A model generated the notes under the pieces. It made no database searches. It worked only from the letters and a program-made list of their open reading frames with translations, and was not told the origin of the DNA. Shown here in pieces: positions 40,601 through 55,100 of a DNA stretch of 64,000 nucleotides (within the stretch, counting starts at the first letter, position 1; every line of letters begins with the position of its first letter). The DNA comes from Fasciolopsis buskii (taxonomy: Eukaryota; Platyhelminthes; Trematoda; Plagiorchiida; Fasciolidae), in the NCBI GenBank assembly GCA_008360955.1, contig LUCM01011227.1, positions 68,508 through 132,507 on the forward strand. Reading direction: 5' to 3'. The position numbers were made by a program, and so were the translations under genes.

Positions 40601-43600
40601 CATGGATTCCGTACTATCTATTTCTAATTCAGTGGTCGTTTCATTGTTGTCACCTACTTTATAATCTTGCATCCGATTTCGCCGACGAGAAATTTTTACG
40701 GACAAAAGGTTTAATCTACTTTTTTGCTTGGTTCCTTTTCGGGTTTAAATTAGGTTTTCCGATTTTTTTATGATTTCTGTCCTTTGTTTATGAATGGAAT
40801 GAAATTCTTCCTCATCAACTAAGGCAAACCAGTTTTGGACGGAAAATCTCGTCACCTGTCACATCGTAGTCTGTGTCCCCTTTTATCGTTGGTAATCTTA
40901 CTTTTGTCATATGCCGGGTTTATTATTGGAGCATTTGATGAAGATGCGCTTCGCCTTCTGATCATGGTTCCGCTGTGTTGCACGAAGGTTTAGCTACAAT
41001 AGATAATACTGAAAAACAAACACTACATTCACTTGTATGATCAATATTCTATTCACGCTCATATGCATGTCTGGCACCGCGCCACTCCATAGTATATTTA
41101 TCTTTTCGTTTGTGAATGCAATTTGACAGTTTCCTCTTATTAATTTAATAATGTGTGGTGATGTTTGGGATTATACCTGTAGATGCCTTTTCATCAACCA
41201 GATGTATTTTGGCGACCAGTTTATGGCAAAAATAAATTCAACCATGTTTGGGTCCTGACCCGAGAAAAGTACACCGTGCAAGATAATACCGTCTTTCGAA
41301 GAAAAAGATATTTTTCCAATTTTATTTGTGAAGCTGTTGATTTGTGATATCTTTTTCCGGGTTTCAGCTTCCATTAAACGGATAGAAATGCCCTAGAATA
41401 TAAGATATCTCAGTTTCCATAGTAAAACCTTCTCAGTGTTTATTTGACTTTGTCAGTGCTTACTGTTTAGTGGCTTGAAACATTCCCGAAAATGAGTTGT
41501 TTGTGTGCCAAATATTTGTCTAATTTGCCGTAAGAAATGACTACAATTGTTTTATAAAAATACTACAGCGTAGGCCCAACAAGCCTTCCATTGTGTTGTC
41601 ATTTAGCGCAATCGTAACATCAATGCAGGTAGGAATCGGTCAACGCAATTCATTGGTGTAAGGGTAGGATAGAGGTGGAGCAAAAAAGTGGAAAACCGAA
41701 TAACCTGGATGAGGATATCATCGAAAAATTGTTAGTCGAGAATAAAATGAGGCAAATGAACCCGGAGCCAACAACTAGCTTGAAAGTTGCAAGTGCGCCT
41801 CATGCCCCGTGTTCTGCCCGAGATTATAAATGCATGAAAAGCGGACACCAGCAGAAAAGAATAAGTTTCACGCAGTCCAGCCGACAAAACTTAGTAAATA
41901 TGTAACCTGTGAACTCATGTTAGCCGGAAAGCGAGCAATTAAAAATGAGCAAACAAATAAGTTGGCGCAGTCGCGAACAGCAGTTCAAAGAATTAGAAAC
42001 TAGTATTAGCCGAAATGTGCTGGATGAGGGAGGCTGTGGAGATAGCTGGCTCACCATCACGTATGAAGTACTCAGATCATAGATCAACATGACTGCGATT
42101 TTATTGCGGTGGTCCAATCACTCCACAGGCTAAACGAGAAACCAGGTGCACAAATTAAGTTAGCAACATCGAACGGTGTCAATCATTTGTCGAGTTCATC
42201 AAAATGTAGTCGACATAGTCTTTCTGATTTTAGTTGCCACTCTATATCTTACGTGCAGATGACGATGGAATTAGTTTGAACGAACAAAGCACGTTGGTAA
42301 TCTAAGTGGTGAATGACTGACAACTTGTCATCACGAGAAAACTTCAATTTCTTTATACCCGGGTTATTGCATTTTGTTCATTTGTGTTTCTTCGATTAAA
42401 AAATACTTTGTAAAAGACTTCAGCGAAAAATATAGAAAAGGAACACTGCGTGAGGCGGGATTAAAGTCGATTAAGGCTGATTTCAAAATAACTAAGTTTC
42501 CAAATTTTTCGGACACGTGTAATTTTGAATGAATTTTACAAGTCTTTGAAACAGCTTACATTTGAGTGATTGGCTTCACTTTCCCCTGGCAACGGTAATC
42601 ATGGTTGAACAAAACTAGTTTTCTCACAATTTAAAACAGCATCTACCGTTTTCTCTTCTTATTTTCTATTCGCCAGCCAATGTATAATCAAATCTAGTCC
42701 GATAATCTTGCCCACTGGGTGAACTTATTTCTATGCCTCTTCTTTTGGAGTTCTTCTCTTGCCCAAGGCAACTAGATAAATAACCGCGGAACACCAGTCC
42801 AGTTGCTGGATGGCGGAAATAATTTTCTCCACCTAGTGCGGTTGGAAATCCAAAATTTTTGAAGCAGAAATATATCGTGCTAGAATGTTTTTCTTTCACC
42901 GGTAATTATTCGACCGTATTTCTTCTTCAGGCAATGTCGGAATTATTTTGCAGTCACTGACTAAACCAGAGGACTTTTGTGCATTTGTGCGTGCATTTGT
43001 GCACTTGTAAGTGTGGCCACAAAATCAACAAAACAAAATGGTGAGAGCAAGCAGATTGTCTGATTTATTTTCCTGTAATTCTTATTCCGGAAAACACCGG
43101 TTTCGCATTCCGAGATGTTATCCGTTAATGTGGAATGATAAATGAGTTAGCGGGTATACACAATATTGTAACTGGTGTTTTCCTGTGAGCCATTCGACAA
43201 TTGTCAAGCTATGTTCACATCTCGGTCTGAATGATTTCGTTGGAAGTAGGCGGAAAACGCTGTCGAAAGTAATCTGTGTTAAATATAGTATTAAACGTAC
43301 GTTAGTCCCTAGGGTTTTGTTCAAAATAATCCATGCTTGCTGAAAAACGCGAAAACCTTTTCAGGTAGAGTTCTCAGATAATTCAGTGTAAACGTGGTTT
43401 CCAATTTTTCTGTAACAGTATGATCTCAGTGCAAGTCAGTTACAAGGCGGCAGTGAGTTCATTGTACGAGTGAGTTTCAAAACTGTCTCAATGGGGAAAG
43501 CAACTGAAGCGCAATTTTAGAAACGAAATGAATTTAGCAAGTTTCGACTCTCGTTATACCTGATTCACAACACTGATCAAATAATCGTTCCAATCGCACA

Positions 43601-46350
43601 TAGTTTATTAACCACGCAACTGCGACATTCCTTGGTCAAATCAGCTAACTGTCCTTTTTGACTGAGTTGGGGAGTAGGGGATGTCTTAGTAGATCAGAGA
43701 CTGTTGGATGTGACGGAAGCAGTCGTTGCAATTTTACATGTTTGCGTTTCTCGACCGACATGGCATGTGTAAACGCAATTGCTGGTAATCATGCAACTAA
43801 CAAACTGGGAATTACTAAACCACTGAAATTTCCTCTGCAGGACAATTGAACCACCTTAGATTTAAAACAAAATTTTAAGTGATTTTGTTGTGAGATGTAA
43901 ATACAAAATCAGCACCATTTAATATTTCTGTGTTTTCTTCAAGAATTGACATTTTCTTGTTACCATCTCGTGTGATTCTTATAGTTGCATTACCAGCTTG
44001 CTCGACCTAAGAGTCGAGACTGTATTTTCAGCAATCTAGTGTGCTACACTCCCGCATTGAGTTGGCCTGAATATTTTTATACAAATCATTATAAATTGTT
44101 CAAAATGGTGGCAAATTAGCACCAGAATCTTGAGTCAAATTTACGCCGGGAACCCACGTTTTCTACTTTTGTCGCTTACTTGTTTCCCTACCAAGGAAAT
44201 TTGTAAGGTGCATTTGGTGTTTGACTGGCTGTTTGGATTAAGTTTGAAATATGACTAACACCCATTAGTCGAAAGTTATTCCGAAGGATGGAATGGGAAT
44301 AGACAGTAACCAAGGTAGTATTAAAAAACGTGCATCACAAACAGGATTTTGATTTAACCGATAACAGACTGAGCAGCAATTAGGTTAATCTATTTCGCCT
44401 CATCAAATCCTCATTAAGTGAACCGACCGCGTCAAAGTACGGATTTGTGGAACTGTAAATAATCGCGAAATTTTCCGGTCAAAATGGATACTTGGGTATC
44501 CTCAGGCATTTATTCGATTACATATACACACAAAGATGTTTCTTTGTACACCACTGACCCATATACAGATACTTCGAGATGATGGACTTTTTCACTGGGT
44601 GCACATAAATTTCATCAAAACGTGTTTTTTTTTGCATCGCGCCTCCACCATATAGGGACCAAACTGTTTTGTTGGCCTTCATTCCCGCTTGGTAATTTCG
44701 CGTTTGTTGATAAACAATTTGCTCAGATACACCCTTAGGCAGTTGTTGTTATGTCGTCAATATTTTGCGTGTATGTTATAGTGAGAAAAAGAAGAGAAAC
44801 GTGCGACTAAACGGACCTTCGGTAACGAAACTGTCAGACCAGATAGAGCGGTATTCAGAGCTTATTGTTTATCAGACTGAATGTTCAATGATGACAGTAG
44901 GATTCCTGTGCCCTGCCGATGGACAGAATAAAATTTTGGTAAATAAGAAGCTACTTCAGTGTGAATCAAATACCACGTGAAAAGCACCTCCAAGTGGTTT
45001 GACTTTTAAATATTCTTTGGCTTTTTAGCACCTCGCTGAGATAAGTAAAACACGAATGTCTCAGAAGCTATACGATTCTACGAAAGTCAGTAAAACAGAT
45101 CTTATAATGGCATGTTTACCTGGAAGTCGACTTATTTGAGTTGGAAAACACAGGACCATGAAATTTAGAACTTATGTAAGGAAAATTCGCCAATGTATTT
45201 AATAATAATTACATTAAACCTATCATACTGCCGACTCAGACAACCAGTGACCGACCCGAGATTTTAGCTATTCGGTCGTTCTTTCACTCCCTTACCCAGT
45301 CGGCCAGTTGTTAGACCAAGGAACCATTTAGTCACCCCACAGATCCGTTGGTCACTTGGTCCGTCCCTCAGCCGTTGTGTATCTGGCGTTCAATAAATCA
45401 GTCCGTAAGCAACCCGTATCATTACGTCAACAAGTCAAACTCCACATGCAAAAGTATCAGTCCTCGAGTCACATGAATCAGTCGATGTGCTTCCACTGAA
45501 TAAAGTTACTTCTCGCAAATGATCTTGATAGAGAACTGTCGTCAAACTAGGCCATATACATAGCGCACTGACATTAGCAGAAACCACAACATATTTACCC
45601 CAAGTATACAAAATAAGGGGAAATCTAGGAAGTCAGTTTAGGTTAGATGCAGCTGAGGTGCACAAAGCTTGGCATCATTCATGTGTTAGCCCTGGAAGTC
45701 CTCTGTTTCTTAATCAGACTGTGACTCATCACAATGATGTCGTGTCATATCAGGCGAATGCACATAAAGTCAGAACATCAAACAAACAGTGGAAGTAGCA
45801 AGCGATACCCAGAGTACTTTAAACTGCCTTAGTAGCTTTACATGGTGCATGCAATAGACTAGTTTCGAGAATTCTGATGAACACGTTTCGGGTTTGAGGA
45901 ATCTCCCATAGTGCGCGACAAATATATCCAAATTTCACGGTCATGTGTACATGCAAATTTTGATCGACATTCTTGCAAGTTTCCCGACTAAAAACAGCCA
46001 GAATCTCCCAGACTAACTGACTGTTTCCGAAGAACTGATGCTGTCGTGCTGGAAGCTATCTTTTAACACAATTTTTTTCGCCGCGCCTTTCCAGATGACG
46101 GAAATTTTACACACAGATCGCTGATCCCTAAAGGATTGCTAAAATGCTAGTTTGTTTTTCCATGTATTGGATTTATTTGCTTTTTGTTGATTGCCGCATG
46201 TGTACTCGGATTGGCTTAATCAGGAGTAAAACGCATGTTTCTTTTCATTTGTGTAGAAAATACACGTGAAAGTATTCAATTTTATCGCATTCCTAACGGC
46301 TCACAAGCAGTCACACACAACTGCGCTTTCACCCTCTTTGCGCCCTTGGT
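31700..46350. other. Long gene-poor stretch
   Basis: I find no exon, RNA gene or mobile-element domain that I can support in this 14.6 kb. Two places look more protein-like than average but are unproven: overlapping frames at 37086-37593 and a minus-strand B-box match near 37960. A degenerate CAGT-type region lies at about 45230-45420. Confidence 0.5.
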
Positions 46351-46360
46351 TCTAGCGTGT

Positions 46361-46386
46361 ACACACACACACACACACACACACAC
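46361..46386. repeat. (AC)n microsatellite
   Basis: Thirteen AC units without interruption. About 120 bases further on (46505-46625) is a short GC-richer block of unknown origin. Confidence 0.95.
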
Positions 46387-46389
46387 GAG

Positions 46390-49300
46390 CATGTGCACAG
46401 GCATACACAATTCTTGGGCATTCTGATCTATCAACCCGTTAACGTGTGGCACGCGCCCATTTACTTATCGATCTTTATCGCAAAAACTAACCTAAACACA
46501 AGAACCTACGGGCAGGTCGATGAAGGCTCAAGGCCACGTCCGGGTTTGACTGGATCAATACATTTGGCACGGCGCGAACCAAACGGCCGACACACGCAAG
46601 GGCTAGGTCAAGCCCATTGTAACTGACCGACCTAAATATATTTTTACTAAACTAAGTAGCCTTGACACCTGGGTTCAACTGAGGATGTTTTCTGTAGACT
46701 GTACTGTAGTCGGTTATGATGAAGTACTTGAATTGTCCAATGACACTGGAAGGAAATAAGCTTTAAAGCTTTTGCGAATGGGTGGCGATTCGGCGGTAAA
46801 AAGGTGTTTATTTCAATTACTAATTTTGTTCGTAGATGAAGGAAAGTAACAAAAAGGATAAATGAATTCAAGGAAAATAAGAGGTTAGTATAACAATTGT
46901 GTGTACAGAGTAGACAGGAAAAGATTTGAGTATTCAATGGGTTTGGGTCGTTCGATTGACAACAAGTCTTTTCCGTATATTTTTTGCTGTTGTTCTTTAT
47001 TATCTGATAGGTTATCACGCAAACTGTTGATCATGAGATCAAAATATGCATTCTTTTCCCTGTTCGCCTAATCCGGTCCTTGTTAGTTCTCACCAGTGAG
47101 TAGGACGATGGTTATAAGCAGACCCACTTAGTTTGACTGACAGTTCACGGTAAACTGGTTTTGGATACCCTGGTAAAAACTATCTATCTGGGATGGTAGC
47201 GAAAAATATTCTACAGTGATGAAAGGCCTAATCTGAAGACAAGAAATCCGGCGCTACAGTCCCAGACGGCTGATAATGGCTTTGAAAATATCATTTACAA
47301 ATTAAGATGACTGAAATTTTTGCATTTTCTTGCTCCATGTGCACTTTCAGAATTCGCATCAAAAAGCAGAGATGTTCCTTCAGAGGTTCAGTCAAATGTT
47401 AGTCATTCTGGGATTTAGACTATAATGACACTGATTCCAATGACCATCAGAAGAGCTTTCAGACTAGACCTGACCCATTTTGTAGAGCTGGTTTGCCCTA
47501 TGCTCGGAAGTGTTGACAACAGGTCACTAAATTTTGAATCTGAAATCAGCTTTCATTGTTCGTACTTTCAGTTTATACCAATACCATTACGACTAAGTAT
47601 AATGTTTCTGTTCTAGAAATCCTTATTGATAGTGCCGGACGGGAGTCAAGATTTGACGGGACCGGAGGAAAGTAGGTGATTTTGCTCATCGTTTTACTAT
47701 TAAATTATGACTGGAACGACACGTATCACCATCCCGTTTCCCACTGGCATTTTACAGGTGTTTCATTGTCACAGGATTCGTGTAAATCATCAACAACCCA
47801 TTACTTCGAACAAACATATCACATTGTATTTTATTTTCTGCTTTGAAAATGGTCGTTGTTGCCGGGTTGCTTCCCGTCTCGGACCCGAATTCGAGAAGGA
47901 AAGTTTCAAGGTCCAAAGCACGACCAGGGCTATTCCGACTGGTCTTTGCATAGGAGAGGCTTAGCTCATAGGCATCCGTGGATTCAGTGTTTATCGGCAG
48001 ATATATATCATTTTATCCTTCCGATGATTTCATTTGCCGTCTGATTTCGAAATCAGCTAAAAACTAGTTAGTGGGTTAGACTTGTTAGCATCGGCATCAC
48101 CACGTACCAAGATAGATGAACTCGAATCCCTTGTAAATTTGTTTAGGTTTAGGCAACGCACGTTAGGCCAACTGGGTCAGTAAACCGGACGAACAAAGAT
48201 GTTTTGCTGGTGATGGGAGTAAATGACTACGAAAGTGGATTCCGGATTTCAGTTGATCTGGTTCCTTGTGAATATTCAAGCTTGTTGTCGATCAGCGGTG
48301 TATATTTGGCAGTGGAAAACGAAATACGGAACAACTTTTTTCACCGCAAAATTCGAAGTAGTGTTACGTCCTGCAGGAAGTATGGAGTCAGTTAAAAATT
48401 CGATAGTCCAAGCTCTATGTTGGAGAATTATAATCCAGCAAAAAGGAAGATGTGCTTTAAAAGGGCCGAAAATTACAAAAATTGCACCATCGGGAATTTA
48501 AAATATGCTCCTCATTTGCAACCTACAGACTGAATCCACTCTACAAGGAACATCGACCTCAAGTTCTCCTAGTTCCAATTGTTAAATGAACTGAGGGTAC
48601 TATATGTGGTCTCGATCACTGGGCTTGGTTTTTAAGTGATTAACGTCTCATCGCCAATCGAGGAGACATTAACGTGGCGAAGGTGCAGTCGGCTTTACTC
48701 TTCCCCCTTTACAATATGCTTTCTATTTGGGCTACTTTTGGCTTCTTCGATGCTTTCGCTTTTCTTCCAGCATCATTTTATCTCGCCAGTTTTTGTTTAC
48801 AATAAGTTGACCTCCGAAGTTAAGACTGTTGTGCAAGACGCTGTTTTATCCCTTTCATTTTCAGGACAGTGCAACAGCTTTGGATAGAGTCGGGCTTGGT
48901 AATTGACAGCCAGCATAAATTTAATCGGTCAGTGTTTTTAGCGGCATTTTCAGTTTGTTCTGTCGTTGATTGTTCATCAGACTGCGCATGCGGTTTAGTG
49001 CAAATGCTCGTCCATTCAGGTTTTTTCCCATTTAAAGGAAGCAACCGAGATGAACTGTCGGCTGGTCAAAATAATTATGGCTAGGGTGTAGCTATTGCAA
49101 CATGAACCACTTGAAATTCGTCATTTATTCGGAATCCTTGAATTCCGGAATTAAATTCACGCAGATTACATATCTTAATTATTCGATGTTGATAGCCATG
49201 ATAGCATTCAAACCTAATCATCACGTTCTCACCTTCGACAAGATGAAAAATACTCATCGCGCAGTTAAAATATACGAAATCAGTGTGAAAATATATACGC

Positions 49301-50590
49301 TTAGCGTCAGTTGTATGCGCAACCGCATGCCTATGAATTGTGTATTGAAAAACAAAATATGAGAAATAACCCATTCTAGGATTAGAGCTTTTGGGTGGGA
49401 TGGTTAATAATTGAAGTATAATAATGTACAAAATAAATACCTGTTATCTGATTGCTTGTCAAAACGACAACGATGTAGGCAATCCAGTGTTTTACGAGAG
49501 TCGTTCTTGTTAAGGAAAAATTGATATTTATCTACTGAAATCGAGAGTAATCAAAAGTGAGTTATGTGGCACTCCGACAAGAAGTGGAAAAAGTGCCAAT
49601 ATGTGCAAACAAGGCCATTAACTTTTTTGATGCAGACTGAAGCCGTGTAAGATGGATGCGAAATGATCATTGAACAGATTTCGGCATTATTCGGGGATTA
49701 TAGAAAAGCACAGAAAAGTGATTTCCGACTGATTTTATTTGGTCAGGCAGCGATAAATGAATTCACTCCAATCCCCATTTAGACGACTAGGATAAACGGT
49801 TATTGCCAAAGCTGCCGGCCGCTTAGTCTGTAGGCAGCCACACAAGATGACCCGCTTGTTATCGCAATTGACCGAATGCCATCCAAGTGCCTCCCAGGGT
49901 CGGAGCTTTCAAATTAGCCCAGATACTAAATCAGCAATGCTATTGGCTGTGTCTACTTTCACGCATACATTACAGATATCTATAGACCATAAAAAGACGA
50001 AAATTGTAATAGCTAGTATTTCAATCGTGCCGCAATGTATTATTAGTTTCTGATGCACGGAACATTGCATGTATGCACACGCGGAACTGTGAATACGGTG
50101 TAAACTAAGCTATTGAAACCTTCGCAAAAAGTAAAATTTTAAGAAAATTAAAACGGACCTCCTTTTAGTCTTGTTGTTTGCTGTACGACGACCTATGGCT
50201 GCCTCAATTAATCCTATTCTCTGTTCACCTATTACGGATGTGCCTTTTCTTCCTCCTCTTCTATTACTTCCAAGTACTTCGGCAGCCTTCTATGTGCATC
50301 AGAAATCATCATCATCTATCGAATTGTCTCGTAATTTTCCACACCTGTAGATGGTTCACAAGTGATCTGTGGTAATGCTAGTAGGTAGGACTTTGGCTCC
50401 CCGACATTTGTGCAGAAAAATAGCCGTTCACGAGTGGGAACTTGTTGACATGCGAAAGTTTACCACCGACGAGTGGCTGTGAGCGTTGGATGCCTGAAAT
50501 TTGATAGCTGGTTAGAGAATGATGTTCCTTCTTGTAGATCAAATTCAACAGAATGGCATTGGTTTGTTCTTTGATCTGGGCCATTTGATT
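46390..50590. other. Gene-poor stretch before the Penelope-like copy
   Basis: The longest open frames (minus strand, 46647-47018 and 49081-49431) have no recognisable domain and look like chance openings in AT-rich DNA. No RNA gene or other element domain is seen. Confidence 0.45.
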
Positions 50591-50597
50591 GTAAACG

Positions 50598-51720
50598 TCA
50601 AAATACAACCTTACCAAAAGCCTATGGAAGCGACTGAAACAGTTCATCAAAGGACATGAACATTCAGTCAACAACCCCTCGCGATTCTTGGAAAACCTTC
50701 ACGGGACAAGCACTAAAGAGGATGAAATCATGATCTCCATCGACGTTGCGTCCCTTTTCACATAAATGCCCTTAGATTTGGCAAGACAGACACTGCAAGA
50801 ATTTCCAGAAGAACAATGGAGTCGAGCAGCGTATGCGAATTAGTAGAATGGGCCTGTGAATAAACCTCAAGTTCAAGGGTACTTTTTAAGAACAAGTGAA
50901 AGGGACCCCAATGGGCTCACCACTATCTGGCTTCATTGAAGAGGCAGTGATGCAGAAACTAAAGAAGGCCATCCTGCCAGACAGCAAACCACGTTGACGA
51001 CACTTTCGTTGTCATTAAACGATCTGAACTACAACGAACTTTCACTGTCATCAACGGAGTTTTCAAGGAAATCAAGTCCAATATGGAGACAGAACATGAC
51101 AACAGTCTGAGGAGAAAACCATCTGTTTCAACTGTATCTGCATAACGGGTACACTCGAAGCTTCATCAGACGAAGCGCCCACAAAAACAGTACCGAGAGG
51201 TGATCGCCGAATAGACCAAAGCACGAACCGTCTTGCCGTACATCAAGAACATCTCTGAAATGACAACAAGATTACTCAAGCCCCATGGAACTGAAGTGAC
51301 GCAACAGCCAACAAGAACCCTACAAAAGATTCTATCTAAGATGAAAGAACCAACACCTGACAAGAATCGAATTAACTTCATCTATCAAGTTGACTGCAAA
51401 GATTGCGAAAGACAGTACACTGGACAAACCGAGAAGAAACTCGGGACACGGATCCATGAGCACTAATTGTCAACAAAAAGGCATGATCCACTCTCTCTAA
51501 TTTCGGTTCACGAAGACCGGGAGGATCACAAGTTCAACTTCGAAAACATGAGGATCGTAGCCCAGGGTAGAACAAAGCATTCGAGGGAATTTCTCGAAGT
51601 CTGACACTCGTTGGAAAGATGGATAAACAAACAAGTCGGTCTGGACCACGTATACATTTCGATCCGATCGAAGGACCAATCCACACAAGCCAGTAGAAAC
51701 GGACGCTGATTCAGCCCACA
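50598..51720 (+). pseudogene. Penelope-like element, RT plus GIY-YIG endonuclease, internally deleted
   Basis: The copy runs in order through the RT and endonuclease. It begins YNLTKSLWKRLKQF (50601 on), then MISIDVASLFT-stop (motif A with catalytic Asp), PMGSPLSGFIEEAVMQKL (motif B, about 50908 on) and HVDDTFVVIKRSELQ (motif C, about 50990 on, both catalytic Asps kept). RT sequence then breaks off after EHDNSL and resumes at LHNGYTRSFIRR, so much of the thumb is deleted. The endonuclease follows: LPYIKNISEM, then QVDCKDCERQYTGQTEKKL and TRIHEH-stop, DPLSLISVHED, SREFLEV-stop. The C-x-x-C and H-x-H zinc ligands remain. Several stops and frameshifts make it non-functional. About 300 bases after 51720 may be its 3' tail. 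Confidence 0.9.
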
Positions 51721-52156
51721 ACATGTCAACGATAGATGATAGTGAACAAAGCAACTGGGCAGCATCTCTACAGTACCACCTCACCAAGAGCAGCCAATCC
51801 ATACCGAATAAAAGGCCAGGTAACCCATTCAGGCGGGCGACGGCAATCAGACGCTCACCACAATATCATAGTACTGACGAAGTCACTTCTATTGCCCAGC
51901 TCAGCGAACAAACCGGCTGATTCTCGAAGCCCTTCACTTGAATAACTCGTCCTGTCGGCGTATCGAGAGTGATAAACATTACGTCATCTTAACAAGACCC
52001 CGATGCAGAAGAGAGAGACGAAACAGACGGACAGTGCACCGAAACGAACGGAACTAACGATCCCATTCAACCACTCATTCACGTTTGACAACGAGTCCTA
52101 GTTTGGATCGAAAAGTCACGATAAAACTTATAACTCCGTGTACGCCTTCTAACCTT

Positions 52157-52193
52157 ATATATATATACATGTATATATATACATTTATATATA
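52157..52193. repeat. AT dinucleotide-type repeat
   Basis: Impure TA run, self-complementary around acatgt (atatatacatgtatatatat). It lies shortly after the probable 3' tail of the Penelope-like copy. Confidence 0.8.
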
Positions 52194-52199
52194 AAGAAT

Positions 52200-55100
52200 C
52201 AACAGGCTGGAAAGCCTGTATTTGGTATGCACAATAAGGAATCCATGGGTGTCTTCTTATACAGCGAGTGTCCGGCTTCAAGTGACAGTTATGTAAAATT
52301 ATAATTTCATTGCTGCTGAGGCTAAATTTACCTACTGCGGTCATTCACAGACATAAACAAAGATTAACAAGAGTAACACGAGATTATCAAGGGATAATTC
52401 AAACAGCGTTCCAGGCTAAACTAACGTTTGAAACTTGTTTATTACAGCTGCGCTGATGAAATCGTACAAAGTCTGGTTTTTATCTGATTCGCTGTGTTGA
52501 TATCAGTTCTCGACGCTTCTGGTTATTTACGAATGTTTCAGACTCCCTTTATCTATCAAATCTCGGCACTTCTGGAACTACGGTTACCATTCGCAGATCC
52601 TGTGCAGTTTTACCTTGACCGTCCTTTGCACTCGTTCCATTTAGACAAGATATATCTCGCCATGTCTTATGAGGCTCGATCTATAAACGCTAATGCACTT
52701 CCAGCCGAAGACGGACGAAATTTTAGGACTTGAACTTTTTTGATCCCATCCGGATTCAACTGTTCAGTGACAGTCTACAACTGACGGTAACAACCTTAGA
52801 TCAGCGCCGTCACGACTAATTGATAAACGGGAAGAAAGCAAGACTATTTTGTTGTAGCTAAGTATTTTTCCCTGAAATGAATTATTATACAGACTCAACA
52901 CCGAAATCCTAGTTGAAGATCAAGAAAATATTGTATAATTGGATCAGAATTATAAGGACTCATCAGCAGTGGATATGCACTTTCCTCCAACGTCGCAAGA
53001 TAAACAGTGTTGGAAAAACCACAGGTATTTCACTACTGTGACAGACTGCGCACTCAGGATTAGTGAGACATCGTCTGGCACGGAAAGGCTATCTCGCACT
53101 GGAGTAGACAGGCGTGTCAGCGATATTAGATAGCAAGTTTGAGTGGAATATAACGACCTGTCGATATCGAGAAAATCGTTGCCGTTCAGTCTGATTTGAG
53201 TAGTAAGCAACATGTCCGATTTGCATCCAATAATCATGGCTGTATGCTCCAACTGAAGATCAGTGGATATTCAATGCGAAGAATGTTTATGAAATCGAAA
53301 TACTTTTGCAGTTCATCTACGATATTCAGTTCTCTGCTGACCATATGTGTTTTCGGTGACTGGTGTGCAAACCCACTCCGATGACATGACCACTATCTGA
53401 CGTTTCCCTTTTAAAAGCTTTGATGGATAATCATTACTTTTTAAAAGGTAGCCAGTTTGCCTCAGATGCGCAGCTTTAAGACCGACAGTTTCCATCAGCT
53501 GACGCCTTTCAGACGTTATAAACTAGTAAAATAATTGGTTGTCCATTAAACGTCTGCCAACCCCGGATACACTAGTTAATAACCACAGTATACTCTTAAA
53601 GTTACATTCATTGTCAGAATAGCACTTTCAAGGCCGTGCTTTCAAACATTCATTGGAGTCTGCGAATCTTGACACTATGTTCGATGCAGTCACCATTACA
53701 CTTGAAAAGATTTCGTCCGGTATTCTGTCATGTATTTTTCCCTGTCTGTGTCTGTATTATCATTTGTTTATTGTTCACGTCTGTACCAGATGGAATATTC
53801 CCAAATAGAACCGACCGGCCTGGAACATTTTTCTCATCCACGGACAGTAACACTTGCAAAATCCAGCTGCGTCGAAAAGAGGTGACACGGGTCAAGTTAC
53901 TCTTTCCGGTCACTGAAAAATGTACTAATTTTGGAAGAAATGCATTCTTTTGGAACTTTTTCAAATTTCATTCACAATAACAAAGATTCCTTGGGGAACT
54001 ATATTTTCTAAACAAAGCCCTCTTGCGATCGATTTAGTGGACATAAAGTTTTGGGATCTTTTTATGCACTTTAGTTAATGGTTCACTTACTACCAGTTGG
54101 AACAACGGTTACCATAAGAACATTGTCTTCGCCAAGGGCCAACAAAGAGAAGCTTTCAGAAATCAGGGGTTATGAGTCTTGACTGGGTCTTATGACCGTT
54201 CATTTTCTGCCATTGCTTTCAATTTGTTAATGCAACAAGATCAATTTTTCGACGTTATGATCACTGACGTCGTCCTTCTATTCCCATACCCAAAAAGAAT
54301 ATTATTTTGCAACGTTTTTTTGAATTTGATGTTGCGCAGAATATTTCGAGCTTTGCGATAGTCGCGCCTGCAATCTCGTGATAAGACAAATTTTCACGTC
54401 TAACTAAAATCCATCGGGGAAAACCCATTAGGTCAATTTTTTATTGACGTGAAATATGAGGCGCAAGTATTTCAAAAACTGAGCTTCTGTAAATCTGATA
54501 AAGAAAACATTCTGGTCGTTTCCAGTAACTATACCTCATCAAATATTTCTTCCAAACTTCTTCGTTGAGCGCAGCACTTGGAACGAGCAGGTGATGAGCA
54601 TACTGAGAGCAAACAGAAAACTTATTTACTAAACCATTTTGCGACAAAAACTGTAAATTTTTCCGAGGAAGACGACATCGCATTAATACACAACGTGGAA
54701 GCTAAAAGTCGACGGATTCAAAGCAGTCCATTGCCCAATAATACACTTAGGTGGCAGATTCACTGGTTTACGCAAATTCCAGACGAGGTGTGTTCAACTT
54801 TAGACTAATGGCGACTACCGAATTGTTTTGCAACAAATTGTTCTTCAAAATTTGTGCACAACAAAACAGGTTTTCTCCACTTTCCCCTTGAAGCCGTCAG
54901 TTTTCCATTTCCCACGATCCAATGGCTATGCGTCTTTAATACAAAAAACAGCAACTTTAGCTGAAACCCGTATTCGGATGCGGTTGTGTTCTACACAAAT
55001 AAGGCAACCTAATCAAATCACGTCTTAAGAAAAAATCAAGAATTTTTAAAATCTTGCATTTCAAGGCTTCGCCGTGTTTCCCTTAAGCTTCTTACTTATT

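Noticed and set aside
46647..47018. 123-codon minus-strand frame
   Set aside because: No domain, an unremarkable AT-rich composition, and no splice context; best explained as chance.
49081..49431. 116-codon minus-strand frame
   Set aside because: No recognisable domain, and an overlapping plus-strand frame of similar quality; not enough to call a gene.
53636..53980. 114-codon frame with a hydrophobic segment, considered as a secreted or membrane protein
   Set aside because: The hydrophobic patch is far from the start, no family is recognised, and there is no splice support.
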